Assembly (NCBI GenBank): GCA_964654825.1
Contig: CAZZKG010000002.1
Location: 62,001-126,000 of the forward strand
Length of the DNA stretch: 64,000 nt
From: CAZZKG01 sp964654825
GTDB taxonomy: Bacteria; Gemmatimonadota; CAZMKB01
Direction of reading: 5' to 3'
The position numbers were made by a program, and so were the translations under genes. This document shows positions 25,918 through 35,295 of this stretch, piece after piece. Positions within the stretch are counted from its first letter, which is position 1. Each line of letters opens with the position of its first letter. The notes beneath the pieces are model-generated. The model was not told the DNA's origin. It worked only from the letters and a program-made list of their open reading frames with translations, and did no database searches.

Positions 25918-26841
25918 ATGCGGAAAGGACTTGTTTTTATGATTGTCGGAATGTGCCTGCTCCTCAGTACCGGGCGTGGGGCGGCAGTAGGAGACAAAGG
26001 CGGGCAGGGAGGTGCTTTTCTCCGGATGCCTGTCGGTGCCCGGCAGGCAGGGATGGGGAATGCCTTCGTGGGTGTGGCGGATGACGCCAGCGTGCTCTAT
26101 TATAACCCCGGCGGTCTTTATCAGGCCGACGGTTCCGTCTTCGGTGCCACGTACTCTCTGATGTCGATGGATCGTACGTTTTATAATGGCAGCCTGGTGC
26201 ACAGCTTCGATGAGTTCGGCACGTTTTCTCTCATGTTCACCAGATTCGGCGTTAGTGACATCGATGGAAGGGATGAAGTGGGCAATCCGACCGGCAGTTT
26301 TGACGACTCGGAGCTTGCACTGAGAGCAGGTTACGGAAAGGAACTGATACTTCATCTGGGTGCCGGCGGAGCGATCAAGTACCTCAATCACTCGTTGAAA
26401 GATAACAAGGCAACCGGTATCGGCTTCGACGCCGGAGCGCATGTCACGGTCCCGGTTGAAAATTCTCCGATCAGGTCGGTGAGGTTCGGTTTTGCTGTTG
26501 TTGACCTCATGTCGACCCTGTCGTGGGATACCTCGTCATCACGTGAAGATGAGATACCATCGACAATTCGTGTCGGCACCGGGATCGATTTTGTCTTTCG
26601 GGACATCGGGTTTCTCGTGGCCGTCGACGTTTCCAGGACCATGGGAGAGTCTCTGGTGTTCCGCGGTGGGGGAGAAGCCTGGCTGTACGGGAAGATCGCT
26701 CTTCGAGCCGGTGTCGATGGGGACAATCTGCATTTCGGGATCTCTGTGAAGCGGGACAGACTCCGGCTGGACTATGCGATATCGGCTGATGAGCTCGAGG
26801 ATGGAGCAACGAACAAGCTGGGAGTGCAGGTTGAGCTTTGA
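25918..26841 (+). CDS. PorV/PorQ-family outer membrane protein
   Basis: The 307-residue protein has a signal peptide (1-23) and the family signature FLRMPVGARQAGMGNAFVGVADDASVLYYNPGGL near residues 36-70, followed by alternating strands typical of a FadL-like barrel. PorV and relatives are outer-membrane partners of type IX secretion or of unknown export routes in Bacteroidetes and many candidate phyla. Presence of one family member does not prove a type IX system; no porK/L/M/N genes are here. It is cotranscribed with the FlgD-like domain gene. Confidence 0.85.
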   Translation: MRKGLVFMIVGMCLLLSTGRGAAVGDKGGQGGAFLRMPVGARQAGMGNAFVGVADDASVLYYNPGGLYQADGSVFGATYSLMSMDRTFYNGSLVHSFDEFGTFSLMFTRFGVSDIDGRDEVGNPTGSFDDSELALRAGYGKELILHLGAGGAIKYLNHSLKDNKATGIGFDAGAHVTVPVENSPIRSVRFGFAVVDLMSTLSWDTSSSREDEIPSTIRVGTGIDFVFRDIGFLVAVDVSRTMGESLVFRGGGEAWLYGKIALRAGVDGDNLHFGISVKRDRLRLDYAISADELEDGATNKLGVQVEL

Positions 26842-26898
26842 GCTGCACCACTTTGAAAATAAATGGATTGGACATCTGAACGCAGGAGAAATAACGAG

Positions 26899-26927
26899 TT
26901 GACAGTTTCCCGCACCAGTTGTAAATT
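26899..26927 (+). promoter_or_regulatory. Promoter for tRNA-Val
   Basis: TTGACA (26899-26904), 17 nt, TAAATT (26922-26927), about 110 bp before the mature tRNA. Confidence 0.6.
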
Positions 26928-27036
26928 TAGATGGGAGGGCTGACTGGCAAATTCACCGTGAACATCTCAACAGAGGCGACAAGTCCTGCTACGGAGAGGA
27001 TCTGATTCGCCGCAACAGAATATAAGGGATCTCGGT

Positions 27037-27114
27037 GGGCGAATGGCTCAGTTGGTTTAGAGCACCTGCCTTACAAGCAGGAGGTCACAGGTTCGAATCC
27101 TGTTTCGCCCACCA
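27037..27114 (+). tRNA. tRNA-Val (anticodon TAC)
   Basis: It folds as a full cloverleaf: acceptor GGGCGAA/TTCGCCC, anticodon stem CCTGC/GCAGG around CTTACAA (anticodon TAC), T arm CAGG-TTCGAAT-CCTG, and an encoded CCA at 27112-27114. Confidence 0.97.
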
Positions 27115-27137
27115 TGATGATGAATATAGTAAGCTTC

Positions 27138-27170
27138 GGGGGTTCCACTTCAGTGGGGACCCCTGTTTTC
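27138..27170 (+). terminator. Intrinsic terminator after tRNA-Val
   Basis: A hairpin built on GGGGTTCCACT and AGTGGGGACCCC (one bulged G, 2-nt loop) is followed directly by TGTTTTCTATT. Confidence 0.7.
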
Positions 27171-27195
27171 TATTCAGGATGGTTCGAGGGAAGAC

Positions 27196-28960
27196 GTGCC
27201 GGTTCTCGAGAAGAGCATGAAAGGATTGTTTTCATCAGGTCTCGGATTAACTCGAGCGGGCGGATTCGGCAGGCCTGTTCTGTTAGCTCTCCTGACCATC
27301 TGTGTGTGGTCATGCCCGCTTTGTGCTCAGGAGTATGACGGTGCTCTGGATTGGAGGGTGGGAGAAATTACTCTCACAGGAAACAGATCGATATCCGAGA
27401 ATAAACTCGAAGAGGTAATCGAACTCGAGACAGGCAAAGCTTTCCTCGAGTGGCAGCTGCAGGATGATATTGATGGGATCAGAACATACTATGCGAGCAG
27501 GGGATACGTTGATGTACGGGTGAGTGAGGAGAGACAGGTCAGAGTCGAAGAGAGAAAAGTCGACATCGAATTCGTCATCTACGAGGGGCAGATAGCATTC
27601 GTAAATGACATCGAGATTCGCGGGGTCTCCCTCTTCTCGATCGATTACGTCCGTAGCAAACTAAAATTAAAGAATGGGAGCCCTTTTAGCGTCAGCCGGA
27701 TCGATGATTTCACAATCTTCATGAAGGACGCGTACGCACGGAAGGGCCATCCTTATATGGTGATGACACCGGATCTGGTTTTCAACAGTAACAGAGATTC
27801 CATCGACCTGGTTATTGGTATCGAGGAAGGGAAGCTCACCAGGCTCGGCGATGTCAACGTCATCGGTAATGATCATATCCGGGAAAATCTGATACTCAGG
27901 ATGCTGACGATTAAGAGCGGTGATGTCTTCAACCCTGCAAAACTGCAGGAGAGCCAGGAAAATGTCTATCAGATAGGGTTGTTCAAAAGCGTCTTTTTTG
28001 ATGTCCAGGGTATTGAAGAGGAGAGAGACACTCTCGATCTCGTCATCGAGGTCCGGGAGGACGATTTTCGGTTGATCGGTTTCGGTCTTGGTTATGGATC
28101 TGCACAGGGAATCAGGGCCTCAGGGGAGTGGGGGTATGCGAACGTTCTCGACCGGGCGGAAAAGATAGTCGCAGGCGCCGAGTGGACTTACCAGCCATCG
28201 GAAGTGTCGGCATTTAAACGGACGAGTTCATATGCTCTGTCGCTTACCGAGCCGGTCTTCCTGTTCACCAATGCGAGATCCCGGTGGACAGCTTCCTATC
28301 AGGACTATGATTATCGACCTTTTGACAAGGTCGGGATATCGGGAGGGCTGCTGCTCTCGAGATTCTACGGAAGGAAAAAGAGGATCAGTCTCCAGTTTCT
28401 AGTCGAGTCATCTGAGATCTCGAATGTCGATGCTNNNNNNNNNNNNNNNNNNNNNNNNNNNNNNNNNNNNNNNNNNNNNNNNNNNNNNNNNNNNNNNNNN
28501 NNNNNNNNNNNNNNNNNNNNNNNNNNNNNNNNNNGTGACCTTCGCGGGACATATCAAAGCCGGTGTTGTCAGGGATTTCGGAACGTCCGAACCTGTGCCG
28601 CCCGAAGAGCAATTCGCTATCGGCGGTGCAAACAGCCTGCGAGGATACAAAGAACTTTCCATCGGACTCATTTCGGAGGAGGATCCAAGACCGGGAAACT
28701 ATCTCCTTCAGCTTAACTTGGAGGGAAGATTTCATATCTGGAGGGGGCTGGGCGGGGTACTGTTCTTCGACAGTGCCAATATCTATGACAAGAATTTCTT
28801 TCCGAGGAAGCCGTTCCTCCTCAATTCAGCAGGTATAGGACTGCGGTATCGCACACCGATCGGTCCGGTGAGGGTGGAGCAGGCGGCCCGGCTCGACCGT
28901 AACTTCGGGTCGAGCATCATGAAGGGCAGACTTCACATAAGCATCGGGAATCCGTTCTGA
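27196..28960 (+). CDS. tamA: TamA/BamA-family outer membrane assembly factor (interrupted by an assembly gap)
   Basis: An Omp85-family protein with a signal sequence (cleavage near CAQEY), about three POTRA domains (from GEITLTGNRSISENKLEE to ~residue 300) and a 16-strand-type barrel ending in the GNPF C-terminus. The RGY loop (NSLRGYKELS) lies after the gap. 100 Ns at 28435-28534 split it. The frame before the gap reads through to an artificial stop at 28716 and the true frame after the gap differs by one, because the N count is arbitrary. The TamB gene overlaps its stop codon by one base, which identifies it as the TamA partner rather than BamA. Possible starts are GTG 27196 and ATG 27217. 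Confidence 0.87.
28435..28534. other. Assembly gap (100 Ns)
   Basis: One hundred Ns, the usual placeholder for a scaffold gap of unknown size. It falls inside the barrel-encoding part of tamA. Confidence 0.99.
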
Positions 28961-31900
28961 TGAAACGTGACAAAATAGTATTCGCAGTATTGTTCATCCT
29001 GATCATTTTGTCTTCCTACTGGATCCTGAGGAGCGCTATCCCCATGCTCCAGGACAGGTTTGTCCGGTGGGCACAGGAGAAAGCGTCTGAGACGCTCAAT
29101 ACCGAGGTTAGAATCGAATCGATAAGGCTAACCAGATGGGCGGGAATCGAAGTGCGGGGATTGACTATCATGGATCCCCTGAGGAAAGACGAAGAGTTTT
29201 TTTCCTCTCCCAGGATCGAAGTGCGACTGAAGCCTCTCAGGATGATCGAAGGTGATATCGAGTTCAGGCTGATCGCACTCGATGATCCCCGAATCGATAT
29301 AGCAAAAGTGTCTGATCGCTGGAACCTGAAATCCTTTGGTAAACCACGGTCTGAATCGGAGAAGAAAAAAAGGAGTCGGCCTTTCAGCATGAAGATAGAT
29401 CGTCTGGTATTGCGGAGGTCCTGGACCAGAATCAGCGGGCTTACGAGAGATCCGTTCGAAACGGATATGGATTTTAACGGTTCCCTGGATGTCGGAGACG
29501 GGAAAGTGATCATCGGGATGGGGAAAAGCGACCTCAACACCGGTTTTGTCTCATTTGGAGAATTCTCATTCGAAGGGGATCTCACGATAGAGGGGAAACG
29601 TTTATCCCTCGATGATTTCCTTCTCGAGAAGGCGGATACGAAGGTGGCGGGATCGGGTTTTATGGAGTTCTTCGGACCTGCCATGTGTCATTTCGATGTA
29701 AGCTCCGATTATTTCGATTTCGCACATATACCACCGGGAGTCGGTACGAGGAAATACCTCACGGGATCGGTCCAGATAGAAGCCGAACTAAATGGACGAT
29801 TACTGAATCCGGATGTTATCGCTACGGTACAAAACTGCAGGGGAGAGCTTCTGGGGTACGAGTTCGAGGGTCTGTCCGGTGAGGTGAACTATTCCGGCGG
29901 GAAGGTGGAAGTGAGGGATCTCGCGAGTACGTTCTGCGGGGGGATTCTGTCCGGAGATTTTGATTTTGACTTCACGGAATCACCCGCGTCCTACAGCGCG
30001 GCAGTGACGCTCGATGATTTCAACCTCATCGGGCTCCCGTACCCGATACCGCAGGGCATGTCGAGTGCCATAGATGGTGAACTGATGTTCGAGGGAGTGG
30101 GATTCAACAAGCAGCAGTTCAACGCCAGCTCGATCGTCTCTCTCACCGAGAGCAAGGTCGGGGATATGGGTTTTCAGACTCTCGACGCGGTGTGTACCCT
30201 CTCAGGAGAGGGGCTCAGGATTGTTGATGGGAAACTGCGGTTGAAAGAAGGATCCATAGGAGTGAATGGCTCCATCCTGGTGGATCGTTATTCGCTTTCT
30301 GTCGAAGCGAGGAACGTCGACATCGTGCAATTTCCACAAATCCTCCCGGCCGGGAATATTAGAGGACTTTTTACATACAGTGGTACCGTCGGAGGAAATT
30401 ATCGCAGGACGAATATAGACGGTACATTCCTGCTCGGGTATCTGGGTATGGGAGATGTGTTCAAAGTTCAGAGAATAGAGGGGTCGTGCCGAATCGAGGA
30501 CCTGTCCTACGAACCGGAAGGAGAGGTGCAGCTCCGGGCTGACGGTATCGAAGCCGGCGGCATCGAACTTGATTCATTCGATGGGAGAATTCAGCTGAAT
30601 GAAAACTCCGCGGTGATGAATGATGTCTTCGTGAAGGTCGATTCAACCGAGTTCCTGGAGTTCTCAGCCAGGGTTGACCGCGAAGACGAAGAATATTCGT
30701 TTGCACTGTCGGATATAACCATTCATCACCAGGGGAGCGCATCGACCAGCTCAGGTACCCTTGTCCTTCACAGAAAAGCCGACTCGTGGCTTCTCGATGA
30801 GAGTACGATCTCCTTTGCAGGCGGACGACTGATGGTCGGTGGAGAGCTTGGATCCGACGGCGTGATTGTCCTGAGCGCAAAGGCAGATTCCATCGACCTT
30901 CACGAGGCCGATCGATTTCTGCGGATCGGGAAGAATCTCGAGGGACAATTTGGCGCCGAACTCCTCGTTTCTGGTACACTGGATCAGCCGCTTATGACTC
31001 TTTCGATGAAGGGAGACAGGATTCTCTACGAAGGTGCACAGCTCGATTCCGTTGTTTTCGGGGCATCCTATGCAAGTAAAATCTTTTTCATCGACAAATT
31101 CGAACTGTGGAAAAATGAGTACCTTGCACGTGGGAGCCTGAATCTCCCCCTTGACCTCGCCCTTGCCGAGAGAGCCGAGCGGCTCGACCCGGGAGGGAAT
31201 CTGTATGGTGAAGTTACTGTCAACGTGCCGCTCAATTTTGTCAACATGCTGATCGGGAATTTCCGGGCTTCCGGTGGTGAGTTCAATGCATCTTTATCCC
31301 TCACCGGCAAGGCAGGGAGCCCCCGCTGGGCGGGGCAGGGTACGATTTCATCGGGAAGCGGTCTCTATATCCCGACGAATTCCTACTTCGATGTTATCGA
31401 TGCCGCCTTTCACATGGAAGAGAGCTCGCTCGTTGTGGATTATCTCAGGGCAGGATCCAGGAAAGGGGGGGTCGATTCATCGGGGAGAATTGATTTCGAG
31501 GGATTCGATCCACAGGATCTCGATTTTGCCGTTCACCTCAAGGGATTTGAGATCAATCAGGTGAAACACGTGGCACAACTCACTCTGGATGGAGATCTCG
31601 TAGTCGAAGGGAGTGTCCGATCACCGCTTCTCCGTGGGAACCTCCAGTTAAGTGAGGGAGAATTCAGCCTTCCCTTCGGTCGGGGTCCCGGTGACCTGGA
31701 GGGAAGGGAGATGCTCACTTTCCCCATCAATGTAGATATCATTGCAGACAGCAGGGATAATGTGTGGTTTCGAAATAAACAGGCGAACGTCGAGATGGAG
31801 ATCGATCTGGCGGTGAGAGGGGGGCCGGAAGGTGTCAAAGTCTCCGGCGAGATGAGACCGGTTCGGGGATTTTATCTCTTCAACGGCCGGAGGTTTCAGG

Positions 31901-32520
31901 TGGATGAGGGGGCGATCAGCTTCGTAGGTTCGACTATCATCAATCCGATACTCGATGTCAATGCCTCGAGAGTGATCCGGGGGCGTGTTCGGGATAATCT
32001 CACCGGGTCGCTGGAAGCTACCGAAAATGTGATCAACCTGCACGTCGGTGGATTCTTTGACGAGGTTGAATTCGACATCGAGGTCCTGGACGAAACGGGT
32101 TCCGTGCTGCCTGTGACACGGGAAGAGGCGTTCACGCTTCTGCTCCTGGATATGACGAAGAAAGAATACGATGTGAGAAGGGGATTCTACACAGAGCGGG
32201 TTCAAAACCAGGTCGCTACCCTCCTGGGACAACAGGCGGCCTCACTCCTGCAGGATGCCTCTCCGCTTGATGTTATTACAATCGAGACGGACCTGTTTGC
32301 CCAGGATGCCGCCGGAAGTGCTCAGGTGTCCGTCGGGAAGTATTTTGCCAAGAGATTTTTCCTGCTCTACTCACAGGATATCATGGAACCATCGATTTAC
32401 AACATTTCTATCGAATATGGTCTCAGGAGGAGAATGTTCATCGTCGGTCAGACCAGAACAGGAGGTGATCAGTTCAGTGATCAGTTCAGTCTCGATTTCA
32501 AATATAAGTTCAGGTTTTAA
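28960..32520 (+). CDS. tamB: Translocation and assembly module protein TamB (AsmA/DUF490 family)
   Basis: The 1186-residue protein has a single N-terminal membrane anchor (residues 8-30), a long repetitive beta-rich region with AsmA-like start (VRIESIRLTRWAGIEVRGLTI), and the C-terminal TamB/DUF490 domain (about 820-1186), including GFYLFNGRRFQVDEGAISF and the ending IEYGLRRRMFIVGQTRTGG. TamB-like proteins bridge the periplasm and take part in outer membrane protein insertion and phospholipid transport. Its ATG overlaps the tamA stop by one base. The length is close to E. coli TamB (1259). Confidence 0.92.
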   Translation: MKRDKIVFAVLFILIILSSYWILRSAIPMLQDRFVRWAQEKASETLNTEVRIESIRLTRWAGIEVRGLTIMDPLRKDEEFFSSPRIEVRLKPLRMIEGDIEFRLIALDDPRIDIAKVSDRWNLKSFGKPRSESEKKKRSRPFSMKIDRLVLRRSWTRISGLTRDPFETDMDFNGSLDVGDGKVIIGMGKSDLNTGFVSFGEFSFEGDLTIEGKRLSLDDFLLEKADTKVAGSGFMEFFGPAMCHFDVSSDYFDFAHIPPGVGTRKYLTGSVQIEAELNGRLLNPDVIATVQNCRGELLGYEFEGLSGEVNYSGGKVEVRDLASTFCGGILSGDFDFDFTESPASYSAAVTLDDFNLIGLPYPIPQGMSSAIDGELMFEGVGFNKQQFNASSIVSLTESKVGDMGFQTLDAVCTLSGEGLRIVDGKLRLKEGSIGVNGSILVDRYSLSVEARNVDIVQFPQILPAGNIRGLFTYSGTVGGNYRRTNIDGTFLLGYLGMGDVFKVQRIEGSCRIEDLSYEPEGEVQLRADGIEAGGIELDSFDGRIQLNENSAVMNDVFVKVDSTEFLEFSARVDREDEEYSFALSDITIHHQGSASTSSGTLVLHRKADSWLLDESTISFAGGRLMVGGELGSDGVIVLSAKADSIDLHEADRFLRIGKNLEGQFGAELLVSGTLDQPLMTLSMKGDRILYEGAQLDSVVFGASYASKIFFIDKFELWKNEYLARGSLNLPLDLALAERAERLDPGGNLYGEVTVNVPLNFVNMLIGNFRASGGEFNASLSLTGKAGSPRWAGQGTISSGSGLYIPTNSYFDVIDAAFHMEESSLVVDYLRAGSRKGGVDSSGRIDFEGFDPQDLDFAVHLKGFEINQVKHVAQLTLDGDLVVEGSVRSPLLRGNLQLSEGEFSLPFGRGPGDLEGREMLTFPINVDIIADSRDNVWFRNKQANVEMEIDLAVRGGPEGVKVSGEMRPVRGFYLFNGRRFQVDEGAISFVGSTIINPILDVNASRVIRGRVRDNLTGSLEATENVINLHVGGFFDEVEFDIEVLDETGSVLPVTREEAFTLLLLDMTKKEYDVRRGFYTERVQNQVATLLGQQAASLLQDASPLDVITIETDLFAQDAAGSAQVSVGKYFAKRFFLLYSQDIMEPSIYNISIEYGLRRRMFIVGQTRTGGDQFSDQFSLDFKYKFRF

Positions 32521-32607
32521 ACTGAGTGGTTCTGTTTATAGATACGGTGATGCATCGGAGGCCTGAGACAATCGTATTTATTAGTAGGGCCACTTTGCCC
32601 GAGTTGC

Positions 32608-32636
32608 TTGACAGAAAACACGAAGAAAGTTATTTT
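32608..32636 (+). promoter_or_regulatory. Sigma70-type promoter for the TPR gene
   Basis: TTGACA (32608-32613), 17 nt, TATTTT (32631-32636), 85 bp before the ATG at 32721. Confidence 0.65.
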
Positions 32637-32720
32637 AGTGAGCTACAAGAAGTTATCAGTTTCATCACACCCTGGTATGGTTTCCTTTGATCACACCGGG
32701 TAATTCAGGACGGTAGTGCT

Positions 32721-34268
32721 ATGTGGAAAAACAATACAGTTCTCTGTATCGGGATTCTGATATCACTCGCTTGCTGCGTAAATCTTCAGGCGCAGGGGGA
32801 TATGCGGTATCGCATAGCTGTTTTCCCTTTTGAGAGGGAAGGTGACATATCCAGAGGCGAGATGGAAAAATTTACCGAATCAGTTCGCGACCAGTTTATC
32901 GAAACCGGGCGATATGAAGTGGTTTCGTTCGAAACCTTCAAGGAAGTCATGAGAGAGAACAAACTTCCTCACTGGGAGTCGGTACCGGACAGTCTCATCG
33001 AGGACATCGCACATTCGCTCGGCGTGAAGCTCGTCGTTAAAGGAGTCATGGACAGGACGGGCGACGGCGGGATCTCCATAAACGCCCATCTCCTCGAAGT
33101 CGCATCAAAAAAGGAAAAAAACATCTCTGATACCTCCATTCCGGCAGGCACGGATGTGTCTATGCTCGCGCGTTCGCTTATCAACAACATCTTCTTGCAG
33201 ATTGATGTTGACAAATACGCCGCATTCGGTCTGCAGTACCTGAATAACAAGAACTACGAGAGAGCAGAAGACAACTTTCTCAAGGTGTTTCAGCTGGACT
33301 CGACTCATGTTGCATGTCACTACTATCTCGGGAATGCATATCTCGAGATGGGAGATACAGCGAAGGCTGTTGATCAGTACAACACCGCACTCAGATACGA
33401 TCCCGAGTACACCGATGCTCATGCGAAACTTGCTACCGTCTATCAGAGAAAAAACGACATCGAGAAAGCAAGCGAGGTATTTTCCCGACTCCTAGAAATC
33501 GATCCAGACAACCTGAGCTACCGTCTCAATTATGCTTCAGTTCTCTTTCAGGCAGCACGTTTTCCGGATGCCATAGCACAGTATGACGAAGCTCTGAAGC
33601 TCGATTCGACGAGAGCAAGTATCTGGATGGGGAAGGGGCTCGCATATTACAAAATGGAGGACTGGCAGGCGGCCATCGAGCCGCTCGAGAAGGCCAGTAA
33701 TCTCAACGGCTCCGATATCAACAACCTCATTTATCTGGTGGCTTCTTACCACAAGATGAACGACTACAGCGGTGCAGTATCGGCTTACGAGAGACTCGTC
33801 GCTATCAACCCCGCATATCCGAAAGCATATCTCAACCTCGGCCTCTTCTATCAGAAACTCAAACAGAATGCGAAGGCGATCGAGGCATTCAAGATGGGAG
33901 CAGAACACTCGCCCGAAGAAGACAAGGGGGAAATCTACCTTGCACTGGCTAATACTCTGGACAAAAGCTCCCGGTACGGGGAGGCGATCAGCGCCGCCAA
34001 TCAGGCGGTGAAGCGCGGTGCGAATGTCAGAAGGTGTTACATGATCATCGGAGATGCATACCAGGATTGGGGTGAATCACTCGAGTCCACTGACACGATC
34101 GAGAAGTATCGTGAAGCAATCGATTACTATAACAAATCTACCGAAGCGTATTCAAATGTGCTTCAGGATCAAAAATTCGGTAAGTACGCAAAAGACAATA
34201 TAGATAGAAACAAAGAACTCATCAAACGGGCTGAACTCATCATCAAGAAGAAAGAACTGGGCGGTTGA
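32721..34268 (+). CDS. Exported TPR protein with CsgG/LpoB-like N-terminal domain
   Basis: The 515-residue protein has a signal peptide (1-25, LQAQG) and an N-terminal domain (about 28-160) of the type RIAVFPFE...ARSLINNI, which resembles the CsgG/TolB-N-like fold of periplasmic outer-membrane-associated proteins. At least seven tetratricopeptide repeats follow (from FGLQYLNNKNYERAEDNFLKV near 175 to about 470). TPR arrays mediate protein-protein contacts; the partner is unknown. It has its own promoter and is monocistronic, with tRNA-Asp downstream. Confidence 0.8.
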   Translation: MWKNNTVLCIGILISLACCVNLQAQGDMRYRIAVFPFEREGDISRGEMEKFTESVRDQFIETGRYEVVSFETFKEVMRENKLPHWESVPDSLIEDIAHSLGVKLVVKGVMDRTGDGGISINAHLLEVASKKEKNISDTSIPAGTDVSMLARSLINNIFLQIDVDKYAAFGLQYLNNKNYERAEDNFLKVFQLDSTHVACHYYLGNAYLEMGDTAKAVDQYNTALRYDPEYTDAHAKLATVYQRKNDIEKASEVFSRLLEIDPDNLSYRLNYASVLFQAARFPDAIAQYDEALKLDSTRASIWMGKGLAYYKMEDWQAAIEPLEKASNLNGSDINNLIYLVASYHKMNDYSGAVSAYERLVAINPAYPKAYLNLGLFYQKLKQNAKAIEAFKMGAEHSPEEDKGEIYLALANTLDKSSRYGEAISAANQAVKRGANVRRCYMIIGDAYQDWGESLESTDTIEKYREAIDYYNKSTEAYSNVLQDQKFGKYAKDNIDRNKELIKRAELIIKKKELGG

Positions 34269-34284
34269 AAGCTGTCCAAAGGTC

Positions 34285-34313
34285 TTGACATTACCTGATT
34301 CAGGTACAATATT
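34285..34313 (+). promoter_or_regulatory. Probable promoter for tRNA-Asp
   Basis: TTGACA (34285-34290) followed by TACAATATT (34305-34313). The exact -10 is uncertain: TACAAT gives a 14-nt spacer and AATATT a 17-nt spacer. Confidence 0.45.
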
Positions 34314-34328
34314 CCTTACTCTTTCAGC

Positions 34329-34405
34329 GGGGTCGTAGTTCAGCTGGATAGAACGCCGGCCTGTCACGCCGGAGGTCACGAGTTCGAGTCTCGTCGGCCC
34401 CGCCA
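34329..34405 (+). tRNA. tRNA-Asp (anticodon GTC)
   Basis: Cloverleaf with acceptor GGGGTCG/CGGCCCC, anticodon stem CCGGC/GCCGG around CTGTCAC (anticodon GTC), T arm ACGAG-TTCGAGT-CTCGT, discriminator G and an encoded CCA. Confidence 0.97.
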
Positions 34406-34542
34406 TAATCTCCGGGCTCATTTCTGTTATCCGATCAAAGGGTGAATCTCCACCTGTCGAGGTCATCACACCTGTCTTACTTGATTTTGCTGAATGATGG
34501 TATTATTGTGGTGCAGGTATCTTTGATATTGCCCAGAGGTGA

Positions 34543-35295
34543 ATGCCTCCACAAGGGGATTTACAGATCGTGAGGGTATCTCTCTTCGTACCGTGCCTGG
34601 TAGATCAGTTGTATCCAGAGGTTGCTTTCTCTACCTTCAAGCTGCTCCGTGATCTTGATGTCAACGTCGTGTATCCGGATACACAGACATGTTGCGGCCA
34701 GCCGGCCTACAACGCGGGTCACTGGAAAGAGGCTGTTCCTCCCGCCGAGCACTTTCTGCAGGTATTCCGTCACTCGGAGTACGTCGTATCCCCCTCGGGT
34801 TCATGTGTGAGCATGGTAAGAAATTTCTATCGAACACTACCGCTGAATGAAGACTCGATGAAGATCCTGGAAACTCTTGAAGGCAGAGTCTATGAGCTAA
34901 CCGAGTTTCTGGTCCGTATTCTGAAAATTACCTCACTCGGAGCCGTGTTCAACCACAGAGTCACGTACCATGATTCGTGTCACCTGCTTAGAGAACTCGG
35001 TGTGAGGGAAGAGCCGCGTGAAATACTGAAAAGAGTCGAAGGAATCGATTTTGTTGAAATGGACGGGAGTGAGGAATGCTGCGGTTTCGGTGGTGTGTTT
35101 TCGCTGAAACACCGGCATCTGGCCTCTGACGTTGCCGCGTCGAAGCTCTGTAAGGCGTCGGAGACCGGAGCCGAATTTGTTGCCGCGTGTGATGCCGGAT
35201 GCATCCAGCACATGGAGACTGCTGCCCGGAAGACCGGTAAAAAGATCAAACCGATCCACATTGTTTCGATCCTCAGGCCCGGAGACGGTATGTGA
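34543..35295 (+). CDS. lutA: Lactate utilization protein LutA (CCG-domain Fe-S protein)
   Basis: The 250-residue protein has two cysteine-rich CCG domains: FVPCLVDQLYP with TCCGQPAYN in the first half, and HDSCHLLRELG with ECCGFGGVFSLK in the second. It is the LutA/YkgE subunit of the L-lactate oxidation complex in the cytoplasm, working with LutB and LutC to convert L-lactate to pyruvate. lutB begins inside its stop codon (4-bp overlap). The start may be ATG 34543 or GTG 34570; the latter has AAGGGGA about 10 bases upstream and gives the usual N-terminus VRVSLFVPC. Confidence 0.9.
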   Translation: MPPQGDLQIVRVSLFVPCLVDQLYPEVAFSTFKLLRDLDVNVVYPDTQTCCGQPAYNAGHWKEAVPPAEHFLQVFRHSEYVVSPSGSCVSMVRNFYRTLPLNEDSMKILETLEGRVYELTEFLVRILKITSLGAVFNHRVTYHDSCHLLRELGVREEPREILKRVEGIDFVEMDGSEECCGFGGVFSLKHRHLASDVAASKLCKASETGAEFVAACDAGCIQHMETAARKTGKKIKPIHIVSILRPGDGM

